This document shows, in pieces, positions 44,663 to 56,126 of a DNA stretch of 64,000 nt. A program made the position numbers and the translations under genes. The stretch lies in assembly GCA_050084985.1 (NCBI GenBank), contig JBITNC010000002.1:1-64000 (forward strand), in the 5' to 3' direction. Each line of letters opens with the position of its first letter. Position 1 is the first letter of the stretch. The notes below the pieces were generated by a model. That model was not told the DNA's origin. It did no database searches and saw nothing but the letters and a program-made list of their open reading frames with translations. This DNA is from Nageia nagi (lineage: Eukaryota > Pinophyta).

Positions 44663-45977
44663 ATATTTTAAGTAACCCTAATTTTTTAAGTAACCCTAAT
44701 TTTTTAAGTAACCCTAATTTTTTAAGTAACCTTAATTTTTTAAGTAACCCTAATTTTTTAAGTAACCTTAATTTTTTAAGTAACCCTAATTTTTTAAGTA
44801 ACCCTAATTTTTTAATTTTTTAAGTAACCCTAATTTTTTAAGTAACCTTAATTTTTTAAGTAACCCTAATTTTTTAAGTAACCCTAATTTTTTAAGTAAC
44901 CCTAATTTTTTAAGTAACCCTAATTTTTTAAGTAACCCTAATTTTTTAATTTTTTAAGTAACCCTAATTTTTTAAGTAACCTTAATTTTTTAAGTAACCC
45001 TAATTTTTTAAGTAACCCTAATTTTTTAATTTTTTAAGTAACCCTAATTTTTTAAGTAACCCTAATTTTTTAAGTAACCCTAATTTTTTAAGTAACCCTA
45101 ATTTTTAAGTAACCCTAATTTTTTAAGTAACCTTAATTTTTTAAGTAACCCTAATTTTTTAAGTAACCCTAATTTTTTAAGTAACCCTAATTTCTTAATT
45201 TTTTAAGTAACCCTAATTTTTTAAGTAACCTTAATTTTTTAAGTAACCCTAATTTTTTAAGTAACCCTAATTTTTTAAGTAACCCTAATTTCTTAATTTT
45301 TTAAGTAACCCTAATTTTTTAAGTAACCCTAATTTTTTAAGTAACCCTAATTTTTTAAGTAACCCTAATTTTTTAAGTAACCTTAATTTTTTAAGTAACC
45401 CTAATTTTTTAAGTAACCCTAATTTTTTAAGTAACCCTAATTTTTTAAGTAACCCTAATTTTTTAATTTTTTAAGTAACCCTAATTTTTTAAGTAACCCT
45501 AATTTTTTAAGTAACCCTAATTTTTTAAGTAACCTTAATTTTTTAAGTAACCCTAATTTTTTAAGTAACCCTAATTTTTTAAGTAACCTAATTCTTAATT
45601 TTTTAAGTAACCCTAATTTTTTAAGTAACCCTAATTTTTTAAGTAACCCTAATTTTTTAAGTAACCCTAATTTTTTAAGTAACCTTAATTTTTTAAGTAA
45701 CCTTAATTTTTTAAGTAACCTTAATTTTTTAAGTAACCTTAATTTTTTAAGTAACCCTTAATTTTTTAAGTAACCTAATTTTTAAGTAACCCTAATTTTT
45801 TAAGTAACCCTAATTTTTTAAGTAACCCTAATTTTTTAAGTAACCCTAATTTTTTAAGTAACCCTAATTTTTTAAGTAACCCTAATTTTTTAAGTAACCT
45901 AATTTTTTAATATTAATTTAGTAACCCTAATTTTCTTAATTTTTAAGTAACCCTAATTTCTTCAATTTTTAAGTAAC
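44663..45977 (+). repeat. 18-bp telomere-like array, GTAACCCT variant
   Basis: About 70 units of AAGTAACCCTAATTTTTT. Here CCTTAA units and AATTTTTT half units recur at intervals, which suggests a higher-order period. It decays near 45900 and enters CCCTAAA. Confidence 0.95.
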
Positions 45978-46118
45978 CCTAAACCCTAAACCCTAAACCC
46001 TAAACCCTAAACCCTAAACCCTAAACCCTAAACCCTAAACCCTAAACCCTAAAACCCTAAACCTAAACCCTAAACCCTAAACCCTAAACCCTAAACCCTA
46101 AACCCTAAACCCTAAACC
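45978..46118 (+). repeat. Telomeric array (CCCTAAA)n
   Basis: Clean repeats ending at AAACCGGTACAAAGGAAG, where a C-type ORF1 begins mid-gene. Confidence 0.95.
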
Positions 46119-47011
46119 GGTACAAAGGAAGTTTGATGAGAAATGTAATAACTGGCTGCTAAGTCATTCACTCCGGAAAAGCACCAGAGAACAAGCGGAG
46201 CTAACACGACAGAAAGCTCAGGATGCTGCCATGAAAGAAGCTGATCAGTTGCCAACCGAACCCTCCATCAACAGACTTATCAATGAAAAAGTCACTCAAG
46301 CTGTTTCAACGCTTCAGAAGGAGATGCGTAAGATGTTTGAACACAAACCAAACTCTTTCGGAAAGAAAAAGCGCCAACAGCAGCAACAACACCAGCAGAA
46401 TTTACCTCCTCCAAAGCAACAACGGCAAAGGAGGCAGCAACAGCAGCAGCAATCGAAATAGCAGAGGGCACCTGTTGTAAAGAGACAACAACCAAGGTAG
46501 TAGCGGCCGCAACAGAAGCAACAACAACTAAAGAGACAACAACCAAGGTAGCAGCAGCCGCAGCAGAAGCAACAACAACCGAGGCATAGTATAGCAGCAG
46601 CAACAACAGAAGCAACAGTAATCGAGACAGCAGCAGCAGCAATAGCAGAAGCGATAGCAAAGGTCGAGGTCAAAAAATGGGTTTGTTTCCGGGGACCTTC
46701 CCCGGAATGCCATCTACACTGCCTATGGACCATCGCAATTTGCAGAAAGATCCAACCCCCGACCGATGAAAGAGCCTGCTCGATTTGTTGGACATCTTAG
46801 TGGCTCAAGACACACCACCCGCTCTGCGATCCCCAGTTGGTAGAACCCTCATTTAAAAGGGTTAAGAGGAGAACCCTACAGTAGAGGTATGGGACGTCCT
46901 CGAGATCATAGCATGAATCTTTCGCAGAACTACAACTACAGCAGCCCCTCCAGCAATAGGATTCCAGACTGCAGAGTCCATTGGTCGAGGGAAGAACCCA
47001 CTTCAGGATAA
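46119..47011 (+). pseudogene. PLE-C2 ORF1, 5'-truncated with many C-to-T stops
   Basis: C-terminal part of ORF1 from the KKFDEKC region on. It is close to the B copies but riddled with stops in the Gln tract, each where CAG or CAA is expected (first at 46459-46461). It keeps the hairpin (46687-46707) and ends at TAA 47009. Changes are dominated by C-to-T and G-to-A. Confidence 0.85.
46687..46707 (+). other. Conserved RNA hairpin in ORF1
   Basis: The 9-bp stem is perfect although the surrounding gene is full of transitions. Confidence 0.55.
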
Positions 47012-48932
47012 ACTCGTGGGGGGTGGTGATCAAGCCCCATCTTCTAGCTCTCGTGTATTTTTCTCAGAAAATGGCTGCAGAGATTGATAACAGGATCACC
47101 AATCCGGCAATCCATAATCTCTCCCAACGTTATCTTAGTCACGATGACCTGAAGCTTCTGGGCTTGGGAATCAAGTTCATTCCACGACCACCACCCATGA
47201 CTGCTGACAAGATGCGTTTGGAGTTTAGAGCATTTGCTCGAAGACTCAGGCTGCGCATCTTTTTCGGTGATAAGGATGCCAATAAGGAAGCTGAAAATTG
47301 TCCAGAGCTGGAATACCATCGAGAGCTTCTACCTTTCTGAGGAATATTCCCATTCTGTATGCCAAGGCCATGGTGGAATCCGCAGGAAGTAAATATGGAT
47401 CTTGAAGAAGTGATTCGGAAGGGAGAACGTCTGTTCGTGGACCTTCTTTCCCGTTGCTCTTTTGTTAAGCTTCCTCCACTTCCACGCGGACTTATGAGAA
47501 GTCTGAAGCTTTTGCGCAAGGATTCCAGCATCATCATCAAGCCAGCGGACAAGAATTTGGGCCTTGTAATTCTTGATCACTCCTGGTATGTTTCAGAAGG
47601 ATTAAGGTAACTTTCTGATGAGAAGGTTTATTGCAGGATTGCAAAGGTTCCTTGGAGATTGATATGGCACAGGCTGAAGTGCTACATCGGGCAATCCAAA
47701 CTCTTCAAAGGAATTGAGGATTTCCTTTTGAAGAATCCCATTTCCTGTGCACGTCCTTGTGCTTTCTTTTTATTGCCCAAGATCCATAAGCCCGTATTGG
47801 TAGGGAGGCCCATCTGTTCTTATACGGGTTATCTTCTTGAACCTACTTCTAGACTGTTACATACACTTCTGTTGCCTGTACTCCTTAGCCAGAAATTTCA
47901 CCTCAAAGATTCTCTAACCTTGCTCAAAGAAGTCACCACGATTCAAGTCCCGTAGAGTTGCCTCCTCTTTACATTTGATGTTGAGTCCCTTTACCCAAGC
48001 ATCCCACGCAAGCTGGACTTCAGGCACTTCGAATCATGCTTTCTGCTTTCATGCTTCAGAACAGGCTAGACATGGGTTTGTTTGAACTCATCATCAGTTT
48101 GGCAGAGTTAGTTCTGACTGAGCACTATCTGGAGTTTAATGGAGGGATATTTAAACAAATTCAGGGGACAGCAATGGGAAGTAACTTTGCTGTAGTGTAT
48201 GCCTGCCTCTTCCTGTGTCACTTGGAGATGCAGGTTACAGAAAGTTTGGTTACCTCCAACTTGCTTTATTACAAGAGGTATGTGGACGATGCCTTTGGTA
48301 TCTGGACGGGCTCTGTAGATACTTTGCAGGATTTATTCAGACATTATCAGAGCATTCATGCGGAAATCAAGATTACCCCTGTTGTCTCCTATTCGGAAGT
48401 GGATATTCTGGATGTTACTTTTTTCAAGGGGAGGAATTTTGATGTTACTGGAGTTCTTTCTACAAGGTGCTTTCAAAAGCCATTGAATGCCTATCAGTAC
48501 ATTCCTTACCGATCTTGGCATCCTCTACATCAGAAAAGATCATTTGTTATCAACGAGCTACGAAGGTACCTACTCAGAGAGTCAGATCCTGCAAGCTTTC
48601 TGGAGCTAAAGAAGAACTTTTTCCGTAGACTTCGAGCTAGAGGTTACCCGGCCAAGTTTCTACTCTACTGTTTCAGCAAGGTCACATTAGGAGATAAAAC
48701 GGAGCTTCTCTCTCGTTTGCAGTCAACTACTAGAGGGAGAAAGAGGACCCCCCTTATCTTCAAGCTTAACTTTAGCAAATCCGCTAAAGACTTGGACTTG
48801 GGGGCCACCCTAAACCCTGAACTACATCGGCTCTGCCAACAAGTTCCCGCTCTGTAATCCCTTCCACTCCCGATCGTGTGCTGGTGCAACCCAAGAAAAT
48901 TGGGTAGTTTTCTGATGAAGAGTAGATTTTAA
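47008..48932 (+). pseudogene. PLE-C2 ORF2, reverse transcriptase with stops and a frameshift
   Basis: RT homologous to B1. In-frame stops: TGA 47338-47340, TAA 47608-47610, TAG 47953-47955 and TAA 48855-48857, all explained by C-to-T. One C is lost near 48004 (AGCATCCCACGC against AGCATCCCCACAC). YVDD is kept at 48279-48290. The ORF1 junction has six Gs. The telomere-like ACCCTAAACCCT is at 48807-48818. The last codons and the UTR differ from B. Confidence 0.87.
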
Positions 48933-49928
48933 CACTGGTTCGGGATGACGTCAGCGCTTCCGAAACCCTGTCTCAGTTAAAACTGGCAACATTGTCTACC
49001 CGGAATGTCCTCAGCATATTTCCGGTATGTTATTCTATTTTCTGGACTTCTATACTATTTTCCAGACTTTATAATGTTTTCCGGATGTTATACTATTTTT
49101 TCCAGACTTTATACTATTTTTCGGACCTTAAAAAACTATAAAAAACTATAAAAAACTATGAAAATCGTCTACTCAGAATGACATCAGCAAATTTCTGGAA
49201 TCTTGTAATGGTTCCAGATATTTTACTCACTTCGAAATGACGTCAGCGCTTCCGAGACCCGGTTCCATTTAAAACAGCAATTCCGGATGTAACTCACTTC
49301 GGAATGACGTCAGCGCTTCCCGGGCCTGCTTCCAGTTAAAACTATGCACTTCAATTTCTACCCATGACGTCATTCCGGGATGCTTTGCTAGTTCCGGAAC
49401 ACCTTATTTCCGGAACACCTGGTTTCCAGAACGCCCTTTTTCCGGAGAGCTGACTTCCGGAACACTGTTTCTTCCGAAATGCTGTACTTCCGGAACCCCT
49501 TGATTCTATCAATTGATTCTATCAACTGACTCTTTTTAGTCGGTGCCAACACGTTTTTGTATTAAGTGGGCATACGGTTGTCGGTGCCTACGCGGTTCTG
49601 AGTTGATATGAGCTTTAATGAGCTTTAATTAAGTGGGCATACGGTTGTCGGTGCCTACGCAGTTCTGAGTTGTAATGAGCTTTAATGAGCTTTAATGAGT
49701 TGTGGGTTTCAAGAAACCGTAACCCTTTTTAGGATTTTTCGTTTTTCTTGTATAATGTAAGGTGATGTACGAGTTTTTCTCATAGAGTGCAACTCATGAG
49801 GAGTAAATCTCCGAAACCGGTCTTGCACAGCTCTTTGAGAAGTAATTATAGAAATTTCCTTGAATTTTTTCTATGATATTGTTCATTTTCCTTACATCTT
49901 TTTTGGAAGCTGCCAAGTGTTTTTCTTA
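48933..49928 (+). repeat. PLE-C2 3' UTR and pLTR
   Basis: CGGGATGACGTCAGCGCTTCC blocks, a TTTTCCGGA/TATACTATTTT stretch (49010-49160), GACGTCA and TTCCGGAA elements (49290-49500), GCATACGGTTGTCGGTGCC repeats and GAGCTTTAATG repeats. The promoter is weakened: TATAATG where other copies have TATAAATG. Confidence 0.8.
49787..49828 (+). ncRNA. Hammerhead ribozyme, copy 11, core mutated
   Basis: The core reads CTCATGA instead of CTGATGA, so the invariant G5 is C. This change should abolish cleavage. The stems are intact. Confidence 0.85.
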
Positions 49929-50056
49929 ATTTTTTAAGTAACCCTAATTTTTTAAGTAACCTTAATTTTTTAATTTTTTAAGTAACCCTAATTTTTTAAG
50001 TAACCTTAATTTTTTAAGTAACCCTAATTTTTTAAGTAACCCTAATTTTTTAAGAA
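49929..50056 (+). repeat. Short 18-bp telomere-like array, GTAACCCT variant
   Basis: About seven units, entering telomere repeats through AAGAAACCCTAAACCC. Confidence 0.93.
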
Positions 50057-51003
50057 ACCCTAAACCCTAAACCCTAAACCCTAAACCCTAAACCCTAAAC
50101 CCTAAAACCCTAAACCCTAAACCCTAAACCCTAAACCCTAAAACCCTAAACCCTAAAACCCTAAACCCTAAACCCTAAACCCTAAAACCCTAAAACCCTA
50201 AACCCTAAACCCTAAACCCTAAACCCTAAAACCCTAAACCCTAAACCCTAAACCCTAAACCCTAAACCCTAAAAAACCCTAAACCCTAAACCCTAAACCC
50301 TAAACCCTAAAAAACCCTAAACCCTAAACCCTAAACTCTAAACCCTAAACCCTAAACCCTAAACCCTAAACCCTAAACCCTAAGCCCTAAACCCTAAACC
50401 CTAAACCCTAAACCCTAAAAAAAAAAAAAAAAAAAAAACCCTAAAAACCCTAAACCCTAAACCCTAAACCCTAAACCCTAAACCCTAAACCCTAAACCCT
50501 AAACCCTAAACCTAAAACCCTAAACCCTAAACCCTAAACCCAAAACCCAAAACCCAAAACCCAAAACCCAAAACCCTAAACCCTAAACCCTAAACCCTAA
50601 AACCCTAAACCCTAAACCCTAAACCCTAAAAAAAAAAAAAAAAAAAACCCTAAAAACCCTAAACCCTAAACCCTAAACCCTAAAACCCTAAACCCTAAAC
50701 CCTAAACCCTAAACCCTAAACCCTAAACCCTAAACCCTAAACCCAAAACCCAAAACCCTAAACCCTAAACCCTAAACCCTAAACCCTAAACCCAAAACCC
50801 AAAACCCAAAACCCAAAACCCTAAACCCTAAACCCTAAACCCTAAACCCTAAACCCTAAACCCTAAAACCCTAAACCCTAAACCCTAAACCCTAAACCCT
50901 AAACCCTAAACCCTAAACCCTAAAACCCTAAAAACCCTAAAACCCTAAACCCTAAACCCTAAAAACCCTAAAAACCCTAAACCCTAAACCCTAAACCCTA
51001 AAC
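50057..51003 (+). repeat. Telomeric array with A runs and CCCAAAA variants
   Basis: CCCTAAA repeats with 18-20-base A runs at about 50419 and 50629, each followed by CCCTAAAAACCCTAAACCC, and CCCAAAA variant blocks near 50540, 50745 and 50790. The same succession occurs twice, about 210 bases apart, so an internal duplication is likely. This is the innermost large telomeric block. Confidence 0.95.
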
Positions 51004-51663
51004 GAGCGTGTGAAAAAGTTCCTTACACCATTCATTTAATTATTTAAATATTTCTTATTTATATAAGAATATTTATTTAATTAGATTACATCATTTAAAT
51101 AATAGTTATTAGCTTTATTTTATTTAATTTTGTAATTTTATAATTAAGTGATTTTATAATTATTTAATTTTTTGACTTTTAAGTCATTAAATTATTTAAT
51201 TATTTAATTACTTTTTTATTTAATTACTTAATTAAAAACTTAATTTATGACATATTTTGTCATTTAATTAAATTATTTAATTTTTTGGCTTTATTTTAAG
51301 TCATTAAATTAAATTAAAATTTAGCTTAACTAATTTCCCTCCACCTTCATGTGATTTGTCTTCATTTTCAATTTAGACTTTTCACCTTCAACTCCCATTT
51401 TGGAGTCTTTTGGTTGAGGAAAACTATTTAATATGTCCACCCCTCAATTCATTCGCATCTTATTTGCAGTCCAACTGATGAGTCCTATTTGGACGAAACC
51501 GGTCTTGGGCATTTAAGATCTGAAGTATTTATGTAATTACTCATTTTTATAATGAAAAATTCTTAAATTCTCTTATGTTTTGAGTTTTATTTCCTTTTCA
51601 AAGCAGCTAGTGATCCCTCAAAATTTTATTAATCCTAAAATTTATCTTCTCTTCACGATAGCC
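51004..51663 (+). repeat. PLE-D terminal repeat (pLTR), copy 1
   Basis: AT-rich leader beginning GAGCGTGTGAAAAAGTTCC directly after CCCTAAAC. It has a possible TATA-like TATTTAATATG (51424-51434), a D-type hammerhead, the conserved AAAGCAGCTAGTG end (compare GGAAGCTGCCAAGTG in A/B), and a telomere-related unit ATTTTATTAATCCTAA. It repeats at 52997-53077 plus 60995-61560. Confidence 0.78.
51469..51510 (+). ncRNA. Hammerhead ribozyme, D type
   Basis: Stem I GTCCAA with TTGGGC (one G-U pair), core CTGATGA and GAAA, stem II GTCC with GGAC and loop TATTT, palindromic stem III ACCGGT, cleavage after the GTC. Both stems differ from the A/B/C class by paired changes, which supports the fold. Confidence 0.92.
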
Positions 51664-52917
51664 ATGAAAAGGAAATATTCTTGGTTTGAGGAATCTTCTG
51701 TTACTGGTTCGATTCTTCTTTCAGATCCGATCTTATGTGATTCGCAAACCAAATTTGAGAGTTGCTGTTATACGGCTGCACCAAGGCGCCCCATCTTCCA
51801 TGTGCTTCGCTCCTCCCCTTCACTGCCTTCCTCCCTTGACATTTCTGTTGAGGTTGGCTCCGGCATGGCCCTGGAACCTCTGGTTTTCCTATGCGGCCCT
51901 AGGTATGGCATCTATTTCTCTCTCTGTGGAGAATTGGGTGAGTTGAACGTGACATGTAAGACCACTGACACCCCTGCAAACCACGATGTAGACATTCTGG
52001 GCACTTCCATCCAAGAAGCGGCCCTCCATGTTCACCCCGTACGACATGCAATTGAAGATCTGCGAGCCAGCTCTATGGCTCCACGTGATACCCACCATTC
52101 TAGTCTGTCGCGCCTTCTTTCCTCCTGCGCGCAGCCCGCGGCCCTCCAGCCTGCCGTTTGGTGCCCTCGCGGTGTTCCCCAGCGATCGCCTCCTTTCCTA
52201 CCTGTCACGCTCTCCTCTACCTTGCGTACAGCACGTTTGGCATTGACTGGTTGCTGCTTACATGATCTTCCATCCTTTTGTCGCTTTGTTCGGTCTTCTC
52301 GTCGCTTTGCTCGACCTCGTAGAGATTGCTATCACTTGCCGACTGTCTATCACCGCCTGGTTGTTCTCCTTCCGCACCGCATCGTAGCCCATCGCTGCCG
52401 CTTTGGGTCCTTCCCTCGTGGGTGCTGCGCACGAACAGACCGTCTTTCCTGCTGCTCGCACGTTGGAACTTTCACTTGGCCCCGTCTGGAGCCTGCCTCC
52501 TATGCTGCCCATGCAGTTCATGTTTGGCCTCTGAGTGTGGTGACGCCTGCCGCCCCCTATGGATTTCCCACCACCTGCTGTCTTCCTACGCCTTGTGGAT
52601 CCCTTGGAGGTTTTTTCGCCTCTCTTGGATCTCCCTCATTGCGCCAACGCCCTAAGCGACCTACGCCTCCCGCCTTACCCTCCTCACCGGCGATGTTCGT
52701 TTGGAGTGCTGTGTGTCAGCCTCCCCACATGCTCGATTGGATGGCCGTGTGTCGGCTTCCCTGCATGTTCGTGCATTCCTTTTGGAGGTTTCAACAACCC
52801 GTGTGTACAGCTCCCTTTTTGGTGATTTGTTGCTCCACGTGGTTTTTGTTTGGTTTTGGTTTCGATGGAGGTGGATTTGGATGCTCTTCGTGGACCAAAA
52901 TGATGTTTTATTGGTGA
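51664..52917 (+). CDS. Unrecognised ORF behind a D-type pLTR
   Basis: 418 codons from ATG 51664, chosen because it sits where ORF1 starts in the other elements, right after the pLTR. The product starts MKRKYSWFEESSV and is rich in Ser, Pro, Cys, Arg and His. No coiled coil, Gln tract, RT motif or known domain is visible, and it does not resemble ORF1 of A, B or E. The DNA is much more C-rich than its AT-rich flanks and other frames are also long-open, so it may not be a protein at all. It could be the cargo of a non-autonomous PLE or captured host sequence. Confidence 0.35.
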   Translation: MKRKYSWFEESSVTGSILLSDPILCDSQTKFESCCYTAAPRRPIFHVLRSSPSLPSSLDISVEVGSGMALEPLVFLCGPRYGIYFSLCGELGELNVTCKTTDTPANHDVDILGTSIQEAALHVHPVRHAIEDLRASSMAPRDTHHSSLSRLLSSCAQPAALQPAVWCPRGVPQRSPPFLPVTLSSTLRTARLALTGCCLHDLPSFCRFVRSSRRFARPRRDCYHLPTVYHRLVVLLPHRIVAHRCRFGSFPRGCCARTDRLSCCSHVGTFTWPRLEPASYAAHAVHVWPLSVVTPAAPYGFPTTCCLPTPCGSLGGFFASLGSPSLRQRPKRPTPPALPSSPAMFVWSAVCQPPHMLDWMAVCRLPCMFVHSFWRFQQPVCTAPFLVICCSTWFLFGFGFDGGGFGCSSWTKMMFYW

Positions 52918-52984
52918 TTATTGCATTTTGCAATAACTGGACCCCTCCTTTTTTGAACGTCTTCCACTTCTAAACTGGAGGGAT

Positions 52985-52996
52985 TTCCTAAACCCT
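52985..52996 (+). repeat. Minimal telomeric motif TAAACCCTAAAC
   Basis: Twelve bases of telomere-like sequence between the D1 body and the next D pLTR. Similar bases precede the first D pLTR at the end of the long array (51003). Confidence 0.75.
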
Positions 52997-53077
52997 AAAC
53001 GAGCGTGTGAAAAAGTTCCTTTCACCATTCATTTAATTATTTAAATATTTCTTATTTATATAAGAATATTTATTTAA
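52997..53077 (+). repeat. PLE-D pLTR copy 2, left part
   Basis: Same as 51004-51085 with a few changes. It is interrupted at TTATTTAA and resumes at 60995. Confidence 0.85.
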
Positions 53078-53233
53078 CTAGCTTTGATATAACCCCTTAT
53101 ATATCAAAAAACGCCGAGAGATATCATTTCGAGGTGCCTATCTTGGATATAGCAATACCAAGAAATGAGATAGGCGCCTCGAAATGATATCTCTCGGCGT
53201 TTTTTGATATATAAGGGGTTATATCAAAGCTAG
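53078..53233. repeat. 156-bp foldback (near-perfect inverted repeat)
   Basis: Arms of about 68-70 bases, from CTAGCTTTGATATAACCCC to its complement ending AAAGCTAG. The central loop is about 15 bases and there are one or two small mismatches near the centre. It could be a MITE, one end of the larger insertion, or a hairpin source of small RNAs. Confidence 0.85.
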
Positions 53234-53374
53234 TGGCATCCATCGTCGCGTGATTATTGAATTATAATATTAAGAGATACAATACAAATGCAAATATTAT
53301 TTTAAAAATAATGTTTAACAAATGAATATGACTCATACATAAGGAGTCATTGACAAATAATATTATTTTTAATC

Positions 53375-53464
53375 AAATACTATGCTAGATATTATTTGAT
53401 ATATAGTATTTGTTTAATAATATTCCATGTATGACTCATAGATGGAATATCTAGCATAGTATTT
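53375..53464. repeat. 19-bp inverted repeat
   Basis: AAATACTATGCTAGATATT at 53375-53393 and its exact complement at 53446-53464. TATGACTCATA-type motifs lie around it. Confidence 0.7.
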
Positions 53465-54900
53465 GCTTTAGAGAGATTCCAAGCCATCTGATAATTGGAA
53501 ATATAGTACACAATCTATATGACATTATAATAGCGTTCAGTACCGCATCTCCAAGCCTGAGCTCGTCTGCTCAAATCACTCTTCAAATATGCAACGATAA
53601 GATGTACCAAAGCGTTTCTCATACATGAGCCAAACAAGGGAATACAGATAACTTGATAAAACGTTACAGGTAGGATGAATACATATGGGCTTCTATTGTG
53701 CTTTACCTAGGTATCATCATATTTTCCTATCTCTATTTACAGTGTTTAGAGCTTTTGAATGAAAATTAGGAATTACAAATGCAAACATGTAAATCAGATG
53801 TATCATTTTGGAAAAAATAGGGGCACCTTAATTCGAGCCTTTGTATATGAAGGTCTCTTCATTTGTTGAGAGTAGTAATACTTTTGGCAATTATATTGGT
53901 ATTTATCAAGATTAATCTGTACAAAAACTATTGATAAAAGTAATTCAACAAATAAGATTTTGTTTTACATGTGCATTCAAAGATGAATAAAAATACTAAA
54001 TAATCTACCTTATACCCATTACACGAGGTTGCAATGGCTAGTTATATGAATATTTGGTTATCATGTCCTTGATCCTATGATAATCTTTTTATTATATTTT
54101 CAAGCTTGAAGATGTAGGCCAAGTTTATGCCTCTATCTTTTAAGTTTTCTAAATTAGGAAACATATTATGTTTACAATTTCTTAAATTACTAACTCGTAT
54201 TTTATTATTTTAATCTAATTCCCTTGATTTCCTTGGAGGGAAACTTCATAATAAGAAATTATTTTATATATGAAAACTATAAAACAAAGCACTTATCAAG
54301 CAATGGAGAAGAAACTTATTTGAACATGAAGTTTGTGGATGATGGAGCAGATTCTAAAATTGAAGAGTGACTATTCTCTATTATTGTCACCTTGATATCT
54401 TGTTAATAGTCCTGATTCATACCTTTATGGACCAATTAACACACACCTTTTATTCATTTATATCATTATTTACAAATCATATAAGTCATAATCAATCATG
54501 TTAACCCTACTAAGACTATCATAAAAAATTTCAAAACCATCGTACCATTCTTCATGCAACCAAAAAATCTTGATAGTAATGATAAAAGATACCATATCAT
54601 TTTCAAAATTGTTAAAACATTCTTTTGTACAATATTTCTAATCAAACTTTTTTATGAAATACATTTGTATTTGTGTGCAATCGTTATTTCTATTATTTAA
54701 AAAATTAAATAAATGCTCAAATTTTTATTCCTTATCAAACATAACACATGTTAAAATAAATTCTTCAAAATACACTGTATTCTAAACTCTGTATTTTTAT
54801 TCCTTATCAAAGATAATACTCAAATTTGTATTCCATCAATTCTTGCGACGCCACTCTTGTGTTGGGCATCTTCCATTATTACCATCATCGTCATCAAGCA
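53465..54900. other. AT-rich DNA, no gene seen
   Basis: No reading frame of note, no RNA gene and no clear repeat. Part of the 7.9-kb insertion. Confidence 0.6.
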
Positions 54901-54904
54901 ATGG

Positions 54905-55210
54905 AGCTAGCTCAGACCTGACTGTATCCAGATTTGACAATTCGAATTTGATACAGTAGCCGAATTACCGGCACATGCATGCTGACAGTTTTATTACAAG
55001 TCTGCATGAAACACACCGACGCGCTCTCTCCATTCAGATATTTGAGCTCTTTACACTGCGATAAGCGCAAAACATTGTCAGCGACATTTCCCAATCACGC
55101 CTTCAAAGTGAGAGACGGGATATTCAATGAGTATCTTATCTATCCAGCATATGCTCTTCGAGACCGACTTCCCAATGGAGTACTACAATGGAGGGGTCGA
55201 AATTGACTCG
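54905..55210 (-). pseudogene. Possible gene fragment, higher GC, unrecognised
   Basis: A clearly GC-richer island in AT-rich DNA. The minus strand is open from about 55094 to 54912 (60 codons, ending in a TGA inside GTCTGAGC), with contents such as NVADNVLRLSQCKELKYL. The plus strand is also open. I recognise no family. It may be an exon carried by the insertion. Confidence 0.3.
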
Positions 55211-56126
55211 AAAGGAAGGAGAGGAAAGGCAAGTCTAAGGACAGTCGTTGTTTTTCTCAAATATTTTCTGTGGACAATATTCCAATTTCATGTATCGCTA
55301 AAACTTTTACTATATACTAAAATTATCATCTTCTCCAAAGCCATCAAAAGAAATTTGTATATTATATCTTAAAATCATAAAATTATAAAAGCTTTTCTAG
55401 ATCTTAAAAAAATCATAGATTCTTTCAATTAATTTTTGATGGAATTTTTAACTGCTTTGATGCTATGAAGAATTATTTAAGTATTTCATAAGAATCAAAT
55501 ATCATGATATTTTCACACATATCAATAATTGGGTTGTTAAGCACATCAAGTTATATAATCAATAATTTGGTTGTTAAGCACCAACATCATGTCTACAATG
55601 AAATAGTAGTGTACTTTAAGTAGGCACATCAAATTATATAATCCATGTTAAATATCTTAGATCATTAATTATATAACAAGATGTTTAATCTTAAATATGG
55701 ATCTCCCCTATCTATGTACACATTTAAATTTTACTTAAGAGTGAAGGATATAGGGTAAAAGTATTAAGAAATACTAATGTGTTAAATATAATTAAGGCTT
55801 ACACATAATTACACTAAATTTAGCTTAGCTTCCAACAAAATCCTTTTTTTACAAGAAAATAGAACACATTTTACAAGATGTTTTTTTGGCTTCTCACTCT
55901 AAATTTAACTTTATGGAATTTACTCGAGACACTTCAATCCAAAATGAATCTCTAAGTATAGATTTAATTAATATTTGTAAATACAATTGAATAATATCTT
56001 AAATTGATAATTAAAATTTGTAAAAAGGAAACATGAAAAATTTCTTTATTTCATTGTATTTCCTCTTGAACATATTAAAATTATTTGTTCTTTTACCAAC
56101 AAACGAAATTACTACCATTACAAAAT
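55211..56126. other. AT-rich DNA, no gene seen
   Basis: No supported feature. Confidence 0.6.

Noticed and set aside
51580-51663. Upstream start of the D1 ORF
   Set aside because: The extra 28 codons lie in the pLTR end, which is non-coding in the second copy at 61490; the ATG at 51664 is where ORF1 starts in other elements.
51004-52984. Retrozyme (hammerhead LTR element)
   Set aside because: No flanking LTR pair with primer site and polypurine tract. The hammerhead and AAGCAGC end match the PLE pLTRs nearby.
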